This document shows, piece by piece, positions 26,894-34,471 of a stretch of 64,000 bases of DNA. This DNA comes from CAIKZZ01 sp035524595 (GTDB lineage Bacteria; Pseudomonadota; Gammaproteobacteria; Steroidobacterales; Steroidobacteraceae). The position numbers and the translations under genes were made by a program. The stretch's first letter is position 1. The number at the start of each line of letters is the position of its first letter. The notes beneath the pieces are model-generated. The model did not search any database, was not told the DNA's origin, and saw only the letters and a program-made list of their open reading frames with translations. The stretch covers positions 1-64,000 of the forward strand of contig DATKOP010000050.1 of NCBI GenBank assembly GCA_035524595.1, in the 5' to 3' direction.

Positions 26894-27523
26894 ATGACCG
26901 CACCGCTGCCACAGTCGCCGGCGGCCGAGCGCAACAAGGGGCCGATACTCGAGGTGCTGCGCGGCCTGCTGCCGGCGCGCGGCACCGTGCTCGAGGTTGC
27001 CTCCGGTACCGGCCAGCACGTCGTGCACTTCGCCGCAGCGCTGCCCGCGCTGCGCTGGCAGCCCTCGGACCCGAGCCCGGAGCGGCGCGCGCTGATCGCC
27101 GCGCGCGTCGGCGCCGCCGGGCTCGGCAACGTGGCCGCGCCGCTCGCGCTCGACGTGCACGAGGTGCCGTGGCCGCTGGCGGCGCCGGTCGATGCCGTGG
27201 TCTGCATCAACATGATCCACGTCGCGCCGCCGTCGGCGACCGCGGCGCTGTTGGCGGGCGCCGGCCGCTGGCTCGATCCGGCCGGGGCCGGCGTGCTGCT
27301 GCTGTACGGGCCGTTCCGCCAGGGCGGCAGCCACACGGCAGCCTCGAATGCGGCCTTCGACGAGTCGCTGCGGGCCGAGAACCCCGAGTGGGGCGTCCGT
27401 GACCTCGAAGACGTCGCGCGCGCAGCGAGCGTGCACGGCTTCGCGCGCACCGCCCTCGTGCCGATGCCCGCCAACAACCTCTGCGTCGCGTTTCGCCGAG
27501 ACGCCGGGGTGCGCGGCCGGTGA
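26894..27523 (+). CDS. DUF938 SAM-dependent methyltransferase-like protein
   Basis: 209 residues of the DUF938 family. SPAAERNKGPILEVL at the N-terminus and the SAM-binding glycine motif LEVASGTGQHVVHFA (about 35-50) are characteristic, with the WQPSD strand after it. Its substrate is not known to me. It converges on lpoA, four bases apart, in the place where yraN/diaA genes sit in Pseudomonas. Confidence 0.85.
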   Translation: MTAPLPQSPAAERNKGPILEVLRGLLPARGTVLEVASGTGQHVVHFAAALPALRWQPSDPSPERRALIAARVGAAGLGNVAAPLALDVHEVPWPLAAPVDAVVCINMIHVAPPSATAALLAGAGRWLDPAGAGVLLLYGPFRQGGSHTAASNAAFDESLRAENPEWGVRDLEDVARAASVHGFARTALVPMPANNLCVAFRRDAGVRGR

Positions 27524-27527
27524 GGCG

Positions 27528-29423
27528 CTAGAGCTCCGGGTTCGGCGGCGGCAGCGGCCGCGCCTGACCGTCGCTGCCGATGATCGCCCAGTCGAGGCCG
27601 CGGTGAACGCGACCCGCCGCGTCGACCGTGAGCCGCCCGGTCATGCCCGCGATCGGCTCGGCCACCGGTCCCTGGGCGGTCGCGAGCTCGCTGATCAGGC
27701 GCCAGGAGTCGAAGCCCATCGCGAACAGGCGGCTGCGGCGCCGCGCGTTCGCCGGCCACAGCTGGCCGACGCTGCCGCGCAGCTCGGCGATCGAGGGGTC
27801 GTCGGCGATCATCCACGGCACGTCGACGAAGGTGACGCCCTCGAGATCCTGGTTCGCGATCGGATTGGGATCGAAGACGTCGGATATCGAGTACACCGGC
27901 AGGTCGCCGGCGTAGTGGAACTTGAGCTGCGGCCGCACCAGCCGGCCCTGCACCGGCTGGCCGGCGAAGAACACGAACTGCAGGTCGTCGCGCCGGCGGG
28001 GGTTGAACTGCAGCGGCCCGATCACCGTGGCCAGCGCGCGCTCGCGGCGCTGGCTCTCCTCGAAGCCGAGGATCTGCACCAGCGCCTCGGAGAAATCGGT
28101 GGTGCCGGCGGCGAAGTTGCGCGTCGTCACCAGCGTGCCGCCGCCGGCGGTGAAGGCGGCCTGGAACGCGGCCAGCACGCGCGTGCCCCACTCGCCGCTC
28201 GGCGTCAGCGCGACGCCGGTGCGGCGGCCCTCGGCGAGCAGCCGCTCGGCCACCTGCCGCGCCTCGTCCTCCGGCGCGAGCGCGTACTGGTAGAAGCGCG
28301 GTGGCGTCAGCTCGCCGTCCGGCAGGAAGTTGAGCACGAGGGTCGGCACGCGCCCGTCGGCGACGGCCTTGACCGCGGCCGCGTTCTCCTTGCCGAGCGG
28401 CCCGACGACGAAGCCGGCGCCGTCGTCGATCGCGCGGCGGTAGGCACCGGCGACGTCGGCCGCGGCATCGTAGATCTTGACGAGCGGCCGGCTCGCCGGG
28501 TCCTGCTGGTAGTAGGCGGCGAGGAAGCCGTCGCGCAGCGACTCGCCGGCGTCGCCGAGCCGGCCGCTCAGCGGCAGCAGCAGCGCCACCTGGGCCGGGA
28601 ACTTGAGTTCGGGCGCAACTTCGTTCTGCATGGCGTCGACGATGGGTCCGTTCGCGGGGTGCTGGGGATAGCGGCTGCGCCAGTCGGCGAGCTGGGTCCG
28701 CTGCGCGTAGGGATTTCGCCGGCCCTGCGTCGCGACCCGCGCGAGCTCGAGCCAGCCGGCGGAGACGGCGTCCGTGCCCTTCGGCACGGCGACGTTGGTG
28801 CCGCGCGCGGCAGCGGCGCGCAGCGAATCCCACAGCTGCTGGCGGTTGTCGGGCACCTGCGCCGCGGGCACGAGCTGCTCGCGGGCGGTCCAGGCGCGCA
28901 CGCCGTCGAGCGCGCGGCCGGCGGACAGATAGGCGCGGGCGCGCAGCGCGAGCACCTCCGCCTCGCGGCCCGGCGCCGGCTGGTCGGCGAGGGTGCGCAG
29001 CGCCGCGAGCGCGTGCTCGGCCTGGCCCGCGGCGAGTGCGACTTCGGCCGCGACCAGCACGCGGGTCGTGCCGGCGGCGGAATGCGGGTCTATGCCCGGC
29101 ACCGCGGCCAGCGCCGCCGCGACCCGCGTCGCGTCCGCGACGCTCGGCGCGTGCAGCCACTCGCGGGCCGCCTGCGCGAGCGCAAGGCACTGCGCCTCGC
29201 CCTGCGTCGCGGCCGCGACCTGCTCCCAGAGGCGGGCGCTGCCGGCGTGATCGCCGCTGCGCGCGAGGTGCTCGGCGCGCTCGGCGGTCGGCGCGCGCTC
29301 CGTCGTCGGGCGCACGGCTTCGGGTCCGACGCAGGCGTTCGCGAGCGCCGCGACGACGAGCAGGGCGCCGAGCCGCAGCAGTCGCCGGCAGCGCGGCCGG
29401 CGGTCGCTCTCGGGACGTTGCAT
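27528..29423 (-). CDS. lpoA: Penicillin-binding protein activator LpoA (LppC family)
   Basis: Outer-membrane lipoprotein that in E. coli reaches through the wall to stimulate PBP1A. 631 residues. Signal sequence with a lipobox-like ALANAC around residue 31 (less canonical, Asn at -2), a helical TPR-like N-terminal domain (to about 250), then a periplasmic-binding-protein fold from VALLLPLSGRLGDAGESLRDGF onward. The ATG at 29423 has GGAGGG seven bases upstream. Divergent from rsmI, the standard arrangement. Confidence 0.9.
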   Translation of the reverse strand: MQRPESDRRPRCRRLLRLGALLVVAALANACVGPEAVRPTTERAPTAERAEHLARSGDHAGSARLWEQVAAATQGEAQCLALAQAAREWLHAPSVADATRVAAALAAVPGIDPHSAAGTTRVLVAAEVALAAGQAEHALAALRTLADQPAPGREAEVLALRARAYLSAGRALDGVRAWTAREQLVPAAQVPDNRQQLWDSLRAAAARGTNVAVPKGTDAVSAGWLELARVATQGRRNPYAQRTQLADWRSRYPQHPANGPIVDAMQNEVAPELKFPAQVALLLPLSGRLGDAGESLRDGFLAAYYQQDPASRPLVKIYDAAADVAGAYRRAIDDGAGFVVGPLGKENAAAVKAVADGRVPTLVLNFLPDGELTPPRFYQYALAPEDEARQVAERLLAEGRRTGVALTPSGEWGTRVLAAFQAAFTAGGGTLVTTRNFAAGTTDFSEALVQILGFEESQRRERALATVIGPLQFNPRRRDDLQFVFFAGQPVQGRLVRPQLKFHYAGDLPVYSISDVFDPNPIANQDLEGVTFVDVPWMIADDPSIAELRGSVGQLWPANARRRSRLFAMGFDSWRLISELATAQGPVAEPIAGMTGRLTVDAAGRVHRGLDWAIIGSDGQARPLPPPNPEL

Positions 29424-29484
29424 GCGTCGTTCCCTCCGTGCAGGATGCCGTCGCGCGACTCTCGCGTGCCGACCGCCCAGTATA

Positions 29485-30345
29485 GTGTCAGCGCCCGGCA
29501 CCCTCTTCGTCGTCGCCACCCCGATCGGCAACCGGGCCGATCTCACCGCGCGCGCGCGCGACACGCTGGCCGCGGCGGACCTGGTCGCGGCCGAGGATAC
29601 CCGCCACACCGGCCAGCTGCTGGCACAGCTCGGCATCCGCACGCCGCTGCTCGCGTTGCACGAGCACAACGAGGCGGCGCGCGCCGAGGTGCTGGTCGCG
29701 CGGCTGCTCGCGGGCGAGAGCGTGGCGCTCGTCTCCGATGCCGGCACGCCGCTGATCAGCGACCCGGGCTTTCGGCTGGTCGCGGCCGCCGCGGCGCATG
29801 GCGTCGCGGTCGTGCCGGTGCCGGGCGCCTGTGCGGCGGTCGCGGCGCTGTCGGTCGCCGGGCTGCCGACGGACCGCTTCGTGTTCGAGGGCTTCCTGCC
29901 GGCGCGCGGCGCCGCGCGGCGCGCCCGGCTCGCGGCGCTTGCCGCCGAGACGCGCACGCTCGTGTTCTACGAGGCGCCGCACCGCGTCGTCGAGACGCTC
30001 ACCGACCTCGCCGCGGCCTTCGGCACCGCGCGCCCGGCGGTGCTGGCGCGCGAGCTGACCAAGCTGCACGAGAGCGTGTACCGGGGCGCGCTCGGCACGC
30101 TCCTCGAGCGTGCCGCGACCGAGCCGAACATGGCGCGCGGCGAGGCGGTGCTGGTGGTGGCCGGCGCGGCGCCGGAGGCGGCGCCCGAGGCCGCCGACCT
30201 CGAGCGGCTCGACCGGCTGCTGCGCGGCCTGCTGTCGGGACTGCCGCTGTCGCAGGCCGTCGACCTGGCGGCCGAGGTCAGCGGCGAGCGCCGTAACCGC
30301 CTCTACGAGCGGGCGCTCGCGCTCAAGGGCCCGCCCGCCGGCTGA
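29485..30345 (+). CDS. rsmI: 16S rRNA 2'-O-methyltransferase RsmI (C1402)
   Basis: Methylates the 2'-OH of C1402 in the decoding centre. 286 residues. The tetrapyrrole-methylase fold is evident: LFVVATPIGNRADLTARA, AAEDTRHTG, ALVSDAGTPLISDPG and FVFEGFLP. The GTG at 29485 fits homologue lengths; an in-frame ATG at 29422 shares the CATG palindrome with the lpoA start and would add 21 Arg-rich residues. Followed by the rnpB promoter 15 bases after the stop. Confidence 0.94.
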   Translation: MSAPGTLFVVATPIGNRADLTARARDTLAAADLVAAEDTRHTGQLLAQLGIRTPLLALHEHNEAARAEVLVARLLAGESVALVSDAGTPLISDPGFRLVAAAAAHGVAVVPVPGACAAVAALSVAGLPTDRFVFEGFLPARGAARRARLAALAAETRTLVFYEAPHRVVETLTDLAAAFGTARPAVLARELTKLHESVYRGALGTLLERAATEPNMARGEAVLVVAGAAPEAAPEAADLERLDRLLRGLLSGLPLSQAVDLAAEVSGERRNRLYERALALKGPPAG

Positions 30346-30360
30346 ACCGACCGGCGGCCC

Positions 30361-30389
30361 TTGAGCTTCCGGGGCCCCGGCCCTATCGT
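30361..30389 (+). promoter_or_regulatory. Sigma-70 promoter of rnpB
   Basis: TTGAGC (30361-30366), a 17-base spacer, and TATCGT (30384-30389). The predicted start, seven bases on at 30396, is exactly the first base of the RNase P RNA end helix. Confidence 0.75.
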
Positions 30390-30395
30390 GCACCC

Positions 30396-30776
30396 GGGAG
30401 TCGGCCAGGCAACCGCTCGCGGCTCGGCCGCGGGAGGAAAGTCCGGGCTCCACAGGGCAGGGCGCCAGGTAACGCCTGGGGGGCGCGAGCCCACGGAAAG
30501 TGCAACAGAAAGCAAACCGCCGAAGCCACAGGTTCGCCTGCGGCTGGCAAGGGTGAAACGGTGCGGTAAGAGCGCACCGCGGGCCTGGTAACAGGCACGG
30601 CACGGCAAACCCCGCCCGGAGCAAGGCCAAATAGGGGAACAGGTCGGCCGGAGCTTGCTCCGGCCGGCAGCGCGCGGCCCGCGCGTGTTCCCGGGTAGGT
30701 CGCTTGAGGTGCACGGCGACGTGCATCCCAGAGGAATGGTTGCCCAAGACAGAACCCGGCTTACCGGCCGACTCCC
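30396..30776 (+). ncRNA. rnpB: RNase P RNA (type A)
   Basis: Catalytic RNA that trims tRNA 5' ends. About 381 nucleotides. The ends pair perfectly over 11 bases (GGGAGUCGGCC at 30396 with GGCCGACUCCC ending at 30776). Universal core blocks are present: GAGGAAAGUCCGGGCUCC, the CAGGGUGCCAGGUAACGCC-like region (here AGGGCGCCAGGUAACGCC), GUGCAACAGAAAGCAAACCGCC, AGGGUGAAACGGUGCGGUAAGAG and AGAGGAAUGGUUGCC. Between rsmI and mraZ, its common gammaproteobacterial site. Confidence 0.98.
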
Positions 30777-30997
30777 ACTTTCTCTCGCGTGGCGTGCGGC
30801 GCATCCCGCGCGGCGCGCCTGTGACGCCCGTCTCAGTTCTCGCACGTGCGTTCTGGCGCGTTTCTTGCTGCGTTCTGACATAACGCTGCAACATCCCCAC
30901 GTAAGCCGCTGATTTTCGCGTCTTTCATAATCTGACCGCCGGCGCAGCTGTGCCCGGTAAGTGATTGTCGTCACAGGAAAAATCCGCGCCCGGAGCG
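30777..30997. other. AT-richer stretch between rnpB and the mraZ promoter
   Basis: No gene is seen. The stretch is clearly less GC-rich than its surroundings. A CATAAT box (30926-30931) could be a second promoter but lacks a -35 partner. There is no hairpin with a U-tract after rnpB; the RNA seems to end by processing or without an intrinsic terminator. Confidence 0.5.
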
Positions 30998-31026
30998 TTG
31001 ACCTCATCCGGGCTTGCCCCTATAGT
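30998..31026 (+). promoter_or_regulatory. Sigma-70 promoter of the dcw cluster (Pmra)
   Basis: TTGACC (30998-31003), a 17-base spacer, and TATAGT (31021-31026): the best promoter match in the window. The predicted start is about 31033, just before the three MraZ boxes. Confidence 0.8.
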
Positions 31027-31035
31027 GGCCGCCGG

Positions 31036-31060
31036 TGGGAAAAAGTGGGGAGGAATGGGA
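31036..31060 (+). promoter_or_regulatory. MraZ operator: three TGGGN boxes at 10-base spacing
   Basis: TGGGA at 31036, TGGGG at 31046 and TGGGA at 31056, each separated by five bases. This is the arrangement described for E. coli MraZ, which binds TGGGN repeats with 5-base spacers and represses its own operon. They fall at about +4 to +28 of the predicted transcript, so binding should block transcription. Confidence 0.85.
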
Positions 31061-31078
31061 CTCGGTCCCATCAAGCAC

Positions 31079-31537
31079 GTGTTCCGGGGCGCCAACCAAG
31101 TCACGCTCGATGCCAAGGGCCGGATGGTCATGCCGACCCGGTACCGCGACCGCCTGGTCGAGCGGTGCAGCGGGCGTCTCGTGGTCACGATCGACCGCGA
31201 CCAGTGCCTGCTCCTCTACCCGCAGCCGGACTGGGAAGAGATCGAGCGCAAGCTCATGCGCCTGCCGACGCTGAATGCGCAGGCGCGGCGCATGCAGCGG
31301 CTGATGGTCGGCCATGCGACCGACCTCGAGCTCGACGGCCACGGCCGCGTGCTCCTGCCCGCCGAACTGCGCAGCTTCGCGGGCCTGACCCGCGCCGCGG
31401 TGCTGCTCGGCCAGGGCAACCGCTTCGAGCTGTGGGACGAGGCCCGGTGGAACGAGCGGCGCGACGAGTGGCTCAAGGAGAAGGACGAGGAGCTGCCCGC
31501 GGACCTGCCGCCCGACCTCGTGTCGCTGACGTTGTAG
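31079..31537 (+). CDS. mraZ: Transcriptional regulator MraZ
   Basis: DNA-binding regulator of the dcw cluster. Two AbrB-like MraZ domains: FRGANQVTLDAKGRMVMPTR and, about 75 residues later, TDLELDGHGRVLLPAELR. The GTG at 31079 is chosen because the family begins M-F-R-G; it gives 152 residues. An in-frame ATG at 31055 would add eight residues, but its GGAGGA sits directly against the ATG with no spacing. A six-base-pair hairpin (TGGGAC-TCG-GTCCCA, 31056-31070) lies between that GGAGGA and the GTG and would bring them to about ten bases apart. First gene of the cluster; rsmH follows after two bases. Confidence 0.9.
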   Translation: MFRGANQVTLDAKGRMVMPTRYRDRLVERCSGRLVVTIDRDQCLLLYPQPDWEEIERKLMRLPTLNAQARRMQRLMVGHATDLELDGHGRVLLPAELRSFAGLTRAAVLLGQGNRFELWDEARWNERRDEWLKEKDEELPADLPPDLVSLTL

Positions 31538-31539
31538 CG

Positions 31540-32478
31540 ATGGCGGCGGTTGCAGAGCCGGCGCACGCGCCGGTGCTGCTCGAAGAGACGCTGGCCGGGC
31601 TCGCTGTCCGGCCCGACGGAACGTACGTGGACGCCACGTACGGGCGGGGCGGCCATTCGCGGGCCCTGCTGGCGCGGTTGAGTTCGGGGGGGCAGCTCGT
31701 TGTCGTCGATCGGGATCCTGAGGCCATTGAGAACGCGAGGCAGGAATTTGGCGCCGACCCGCGCGTTCGCATCCACCACGCCACCTTCGATCGCCTGGTC
31801 GAACTCGTCGGCGCCGCCGCCGCCGACGGCGTGCTGCTCGACCTCGGCGTCTCCTCGCCCCAGCTCGACGATCCGGCGCGCGGCTTCAGCTTCCTGCGCG
31901 ACGGGCCGCTCGACATGCGCATGGATCCGGGCAGCGGCGAGAGCGCGGCCGGGTTCCTCGCGCGCGCGACCGAGGCGGAGATCGCGGCCGTGATCGCCGC
32001 GCACGGCGAGGAGCGCTTCGCCCGCCGCATCGCGCGCGCGATCGTCGCGGCGCGCGCCGGCGCGCCGCTCGCGCGTACCGGCGCGCTCGCCGACCTCGTC
32101 AGTGCGGCGATCCCGGCGCGGCTGCGCGAGCCCGGCAAGCACCCGGCGACGCGCACCTTCCAGGCGCTGCGGATCCACGTCAACCGCGAGCTCGAGCTGC
32201 TCGAGCGCGGCCTCGAGGCGGCGCTCGCGGTGCTCAGGACCGGAGGCCGGCTCGCGGTGATCAGCTTCCACTCGCTCGAGGACCGGCGCGTCAAGCGCTT
32301 CATGCGCAGCGAGTCGCTCGGCGACCCGGCCTGGCGCGGGCTGCCGCAGGTGCCGCTCGAGGCGCAGCCGCGCCTCGAGCTGGTCGGCAAGGCGCAGCAC
32401 GCGCAGCCGGACGAGGTGACGCGCAATCCGCGCGCGCGCAGCGCCGTGCTGCGCGTGGCGCGCAAGGTGCGTGCGTGA
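31540..32478 (+). CDS. rsmH: 16S rRNA m4C1402 methyltransferase RsmH (MraW)
   Basis: N4-methylates C1402 of 16S rRNA, the same nucleotide that RsmI (1.2 kb upstream) methylates on the ribose. 312 residues. HAPVLLEETLAGL, the SAM site YVDATYGRGGHS, DLGVSSPQLD and ISFHSLEDRRVKRF are family signatures. The ATG follows the mraZ stop by two bases; the stop overlaps ftsL (GTGA). Confidence 0.96.
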   Translation: MAAVAEPAHAPVLLEETLAGLAVRPDGTYVDATYGRGGHSRALLARLSSGGQLVVVDRDPEAIENARQEFGADPRVRIHHATFDRLVELVGAAAADGVLLDLGVSSPQLDDPARGFSFLRDGPLDMRMDPGSGESAAGFLARATEAEIAAVIAAHGEERFARRIARAIVAARAGAPLARTGALADLVSAAIPARLREPGKHPATRTFQALRIHVNRELELLERGLEAALAVLRTGGRLAVISFHSLEDRRVKRFMRSESLGDPAWRGLPQVPLEAQPRLELVGKAQHAQPDEVTRNPRARSAVLRVARKVRA

Positions 32479-32750
32479 GCCGGCGGCTGCTGGCGATCGC
32501 GGTGGGGGTGCTGTGGGCGGCGGTGCTCGGCTCGGCCGCGGCCGTCGTCTACGTCAAGCACCAGGCGCGGACGCTGTTCGTCGAGCTCGAGAAGCTGTCG
32601 GGCGAGCGCGACCAGCTCAACATCGAGTGGGGCCGGCTGCAGCTGGAGCAGAGCGCCTGGAGCGCGCACGGCTTCGTCGAGCAGGTCGCCAACCGCCAGC
32701 TGCACATGACGATCCCGAAGGCGACCGAAGTGAAGATCGTGCAGCCGTGA
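32475..32750 (+). CDS. ftsL: Cell division protein FtsL
   Basis: Small bitopic divisome protein that works with FtsB and FtsQ and helps activate FtsWI. 91 residues: one transmembrane segment (LLAIAVGVLWAAVLGSAAAVVY, about 5-26) and a periplasmic coiled coil with leucines (LFVELEKLSGERDQL). GTG start in a GTGA overlap with rsmH, and the stop overlaps ftsI. FtsL is poorly conserved, so identity leans on size, topology and position. Confidence 0.93.
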   Translation: MSRRLLAIAVGVLWAAVLGSAAAVVYVKHQARTLFVELEKLSGERDQLNIEWGRLQLEQSAWSAHGFVEQVANRQLHMTIPKATEVKIVQP

Positions 32751-34471
32751 AGAAGCTCAAGCGCACCGAAGCGCAGAGCGCCGCGCGCCAGTTCCAGGTG
32801 CGCGGCTGGTTCGTGTTCGGCGCGCTGCTCCTGTGCGCCGCTGCGATCGTGGCGCGCGCCGTCAACCTGCAGGTCACCAGCCGCAACTGGCTCGAGGAGA
32901 AGGGTGCCGAGCGCTACATGCGCAACGCGCGCATCCCGGCGCACCGCGGCCAGCTGCTCGACCGCTTCGGCGAGCCGCTCGCGGTAAGCACGCCGGTCGA
33001 CACCGTCTGGGCCAACCCGGACGAGCTCGCGGCCGCGCCCGAGCAGATCGCGCGGCTCGCCAAGGCGCTGAACCGCGACGGCGAGTGGCTGCTGCGGCGC
33101 GTGACCTCGAACCTCGGCACGCAGTACCTGGTGCTCGCCAAGCAGCTGCAGCCGGACGAGGCGGCGCGCATCACCTCGATGCGCATCCCGGGCGTGTACC
33201 TGGCGCGCGAGTACCGCCGCTTCTACCCGGCCGGCGAGGTCACCGGCCACGTGCTCGGCTTCACCGGCGAGGCCGACCAGGGCCAGGAGGGCCTCGAGCT
33301 CGAGTTCGAGTCGAAGCTGTCGGGCGAGGACGGCATCAAGCGCGTGATCAAGGACCGCTACGGCCAGGTGGTCGAGGACGTCGACAGCGTGCGCCCGCCG
33401 CGGCCGGGCGAGGACCTGGTCACGAGCCTCGACCTGCGTATCCAGTACCTGGCGTACCGCGAGCTCAAGAGCGCCATCCGCGAGTACCAGGCACGCGCCG
33501 GCACCGTGATCGTCGTCGACGTGCGCAGCGGCGAGATCCTCGCGATGGTGAACCAGCCGTCGTTCAACCCGAACGACCGCACGCAGTTCGAGGTCGCGCG
33601 CTACCGCAACCGCGGCGCCACCGACATCCTCGAGCCGGGCTCGTCGATCAAGCCGTTCTTCATCGCCACCGCGCTTGCCTCCGGGCGCTTCAAGCCCGGC
33701 AGCGTCATCGACACCAACCCCGGCTTCATCAAGGTCGGCAACAAGGTCATCGAGGACGAGCACAACCTCGGCCTGGTGGATTTCGCGGGGATCCTCGCCA
33801 AGTCCTCCAACGTCGGCATGGCGCACATCGCGCTCGCGCTCGACAAGGAGGCGATCTGGAACACGCTGAACGGGCTCGGCTTCGGCCAGGTGTCCGCGAC
33901 CGGCTTCCCCGGCGAGTCGGCGGGCCTGCTGAGCCCGTACTCGCGCTGGCGCGACCTGACCGTCGCAACGCTGGCGCACGGCTACGGCCTGTCGGTGACG
34001 CCGCTGCAGCTCGCGCAGGCGTACGCGACGCTGGGCGCGCTCGGCCTGCGCCGGCCGCTGACCCTGCGCCGCGTCGAGGCGCCGGTGCCGGCCGACGCCG
34101 TGCTCGACCCGCAGGTCTGCCGCGACCTGATCCACCTGCTCGAGACCGTGGTCACGAGCGGCACCGGCAAGAGCGCCGCCGTGCCCGGCTACCGGATCGC
34201 CGGCAAGACCGGCACGGCCTGGAAGTCCGCCAACGGCTCCTATTCGACCGACAAGTACATGGCGGTGTTCGGCGGCGTCGTGCCGGCGGCGGCGCCGCGG
34301 CTGGCCGCGGTCGTGGTCATCGACGAGCCGAGCGGCACGAAGTACTACGGCGGCGAGGTGGCCGCGCCGGTGTTCTCCGCGGTCATGGCCGGGGCGCTGC
34401 GGCTGCTCGCCGTGCCGCCGGACGATCTCAGCAACGTGCCGTCGGCGACGCTCGTGCAGGCGACGCGATGA
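32747..34471 (+). CDS. ftsI: Septal peptidoglycan transpeptidase FtsI (PBP3)
   Basis: Class B penicillin-binding protein that cross-links septal peptidoglycan, partner of FtsW. 574 residues: membrane anchor at about 20-38, pedestal domain from residue 55, transpeptidase domain with the SxxK motif at 299-302 (GSSIKPFF), SSN in KSSNVG and KTGT in AGKTGTAWK. GTG start in a four-base overlap with ftsL. Confidence 0.97.
   Translation: MKKLKRTEAQSAARQFQVRGWFVFGALLLCAAAIVARAVNLQVTSRNWLEEKGAERYMRNARIPAHRGQLLDRFGEPLAVSTPVDTVWANPDELAAAPEQIARLAKALNRDGEWLLRRVTSNLGTQYLVLAKQLQPDEAARITSMRIPGVYLAREYRRFYPAGEVTGHVLGFTGEADQGQEGLELEFESKLSGEDGIKRVIKDRYGQVVEDVDSVRPPRPGEDLVTSLDLRIQYLAYRELKSAIREYQARAGTVIVVDVRSGEILAMVNQPSFNPNDRTQFEVARYRNRGATDILEPGSSIKPFFIATALASGRFKPGSVIDTNPGFIKVGNKVIEDEHNLGLVDFAGILAKSSNVGMAHIALALDKEAIWNTLNGLGFGQVSATGFPGESAGLLSPYSRWRDLTVATLAHGYGLSVTPLQLAQAYATLGALGLRRPLTLRRVEAPVPADAVLDPQVCRDLIHLLETVVTSGTGKSAAVPGYRIAGKTGTAWKSANGSYSTDKYMAVFGGVVPAAAPRLAAVVVIDEPSGTKYYGGEVAAPVFSAVMAGALRLLAVPPDDLSNVPSATLVQATR

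Noticed and set aside
30926..30931. CATAAT as a second promoter upstream of mraZ
   Set aside because: No -35 partner at 16-18 bases, and a far better promoter lies 70 bases downstream.
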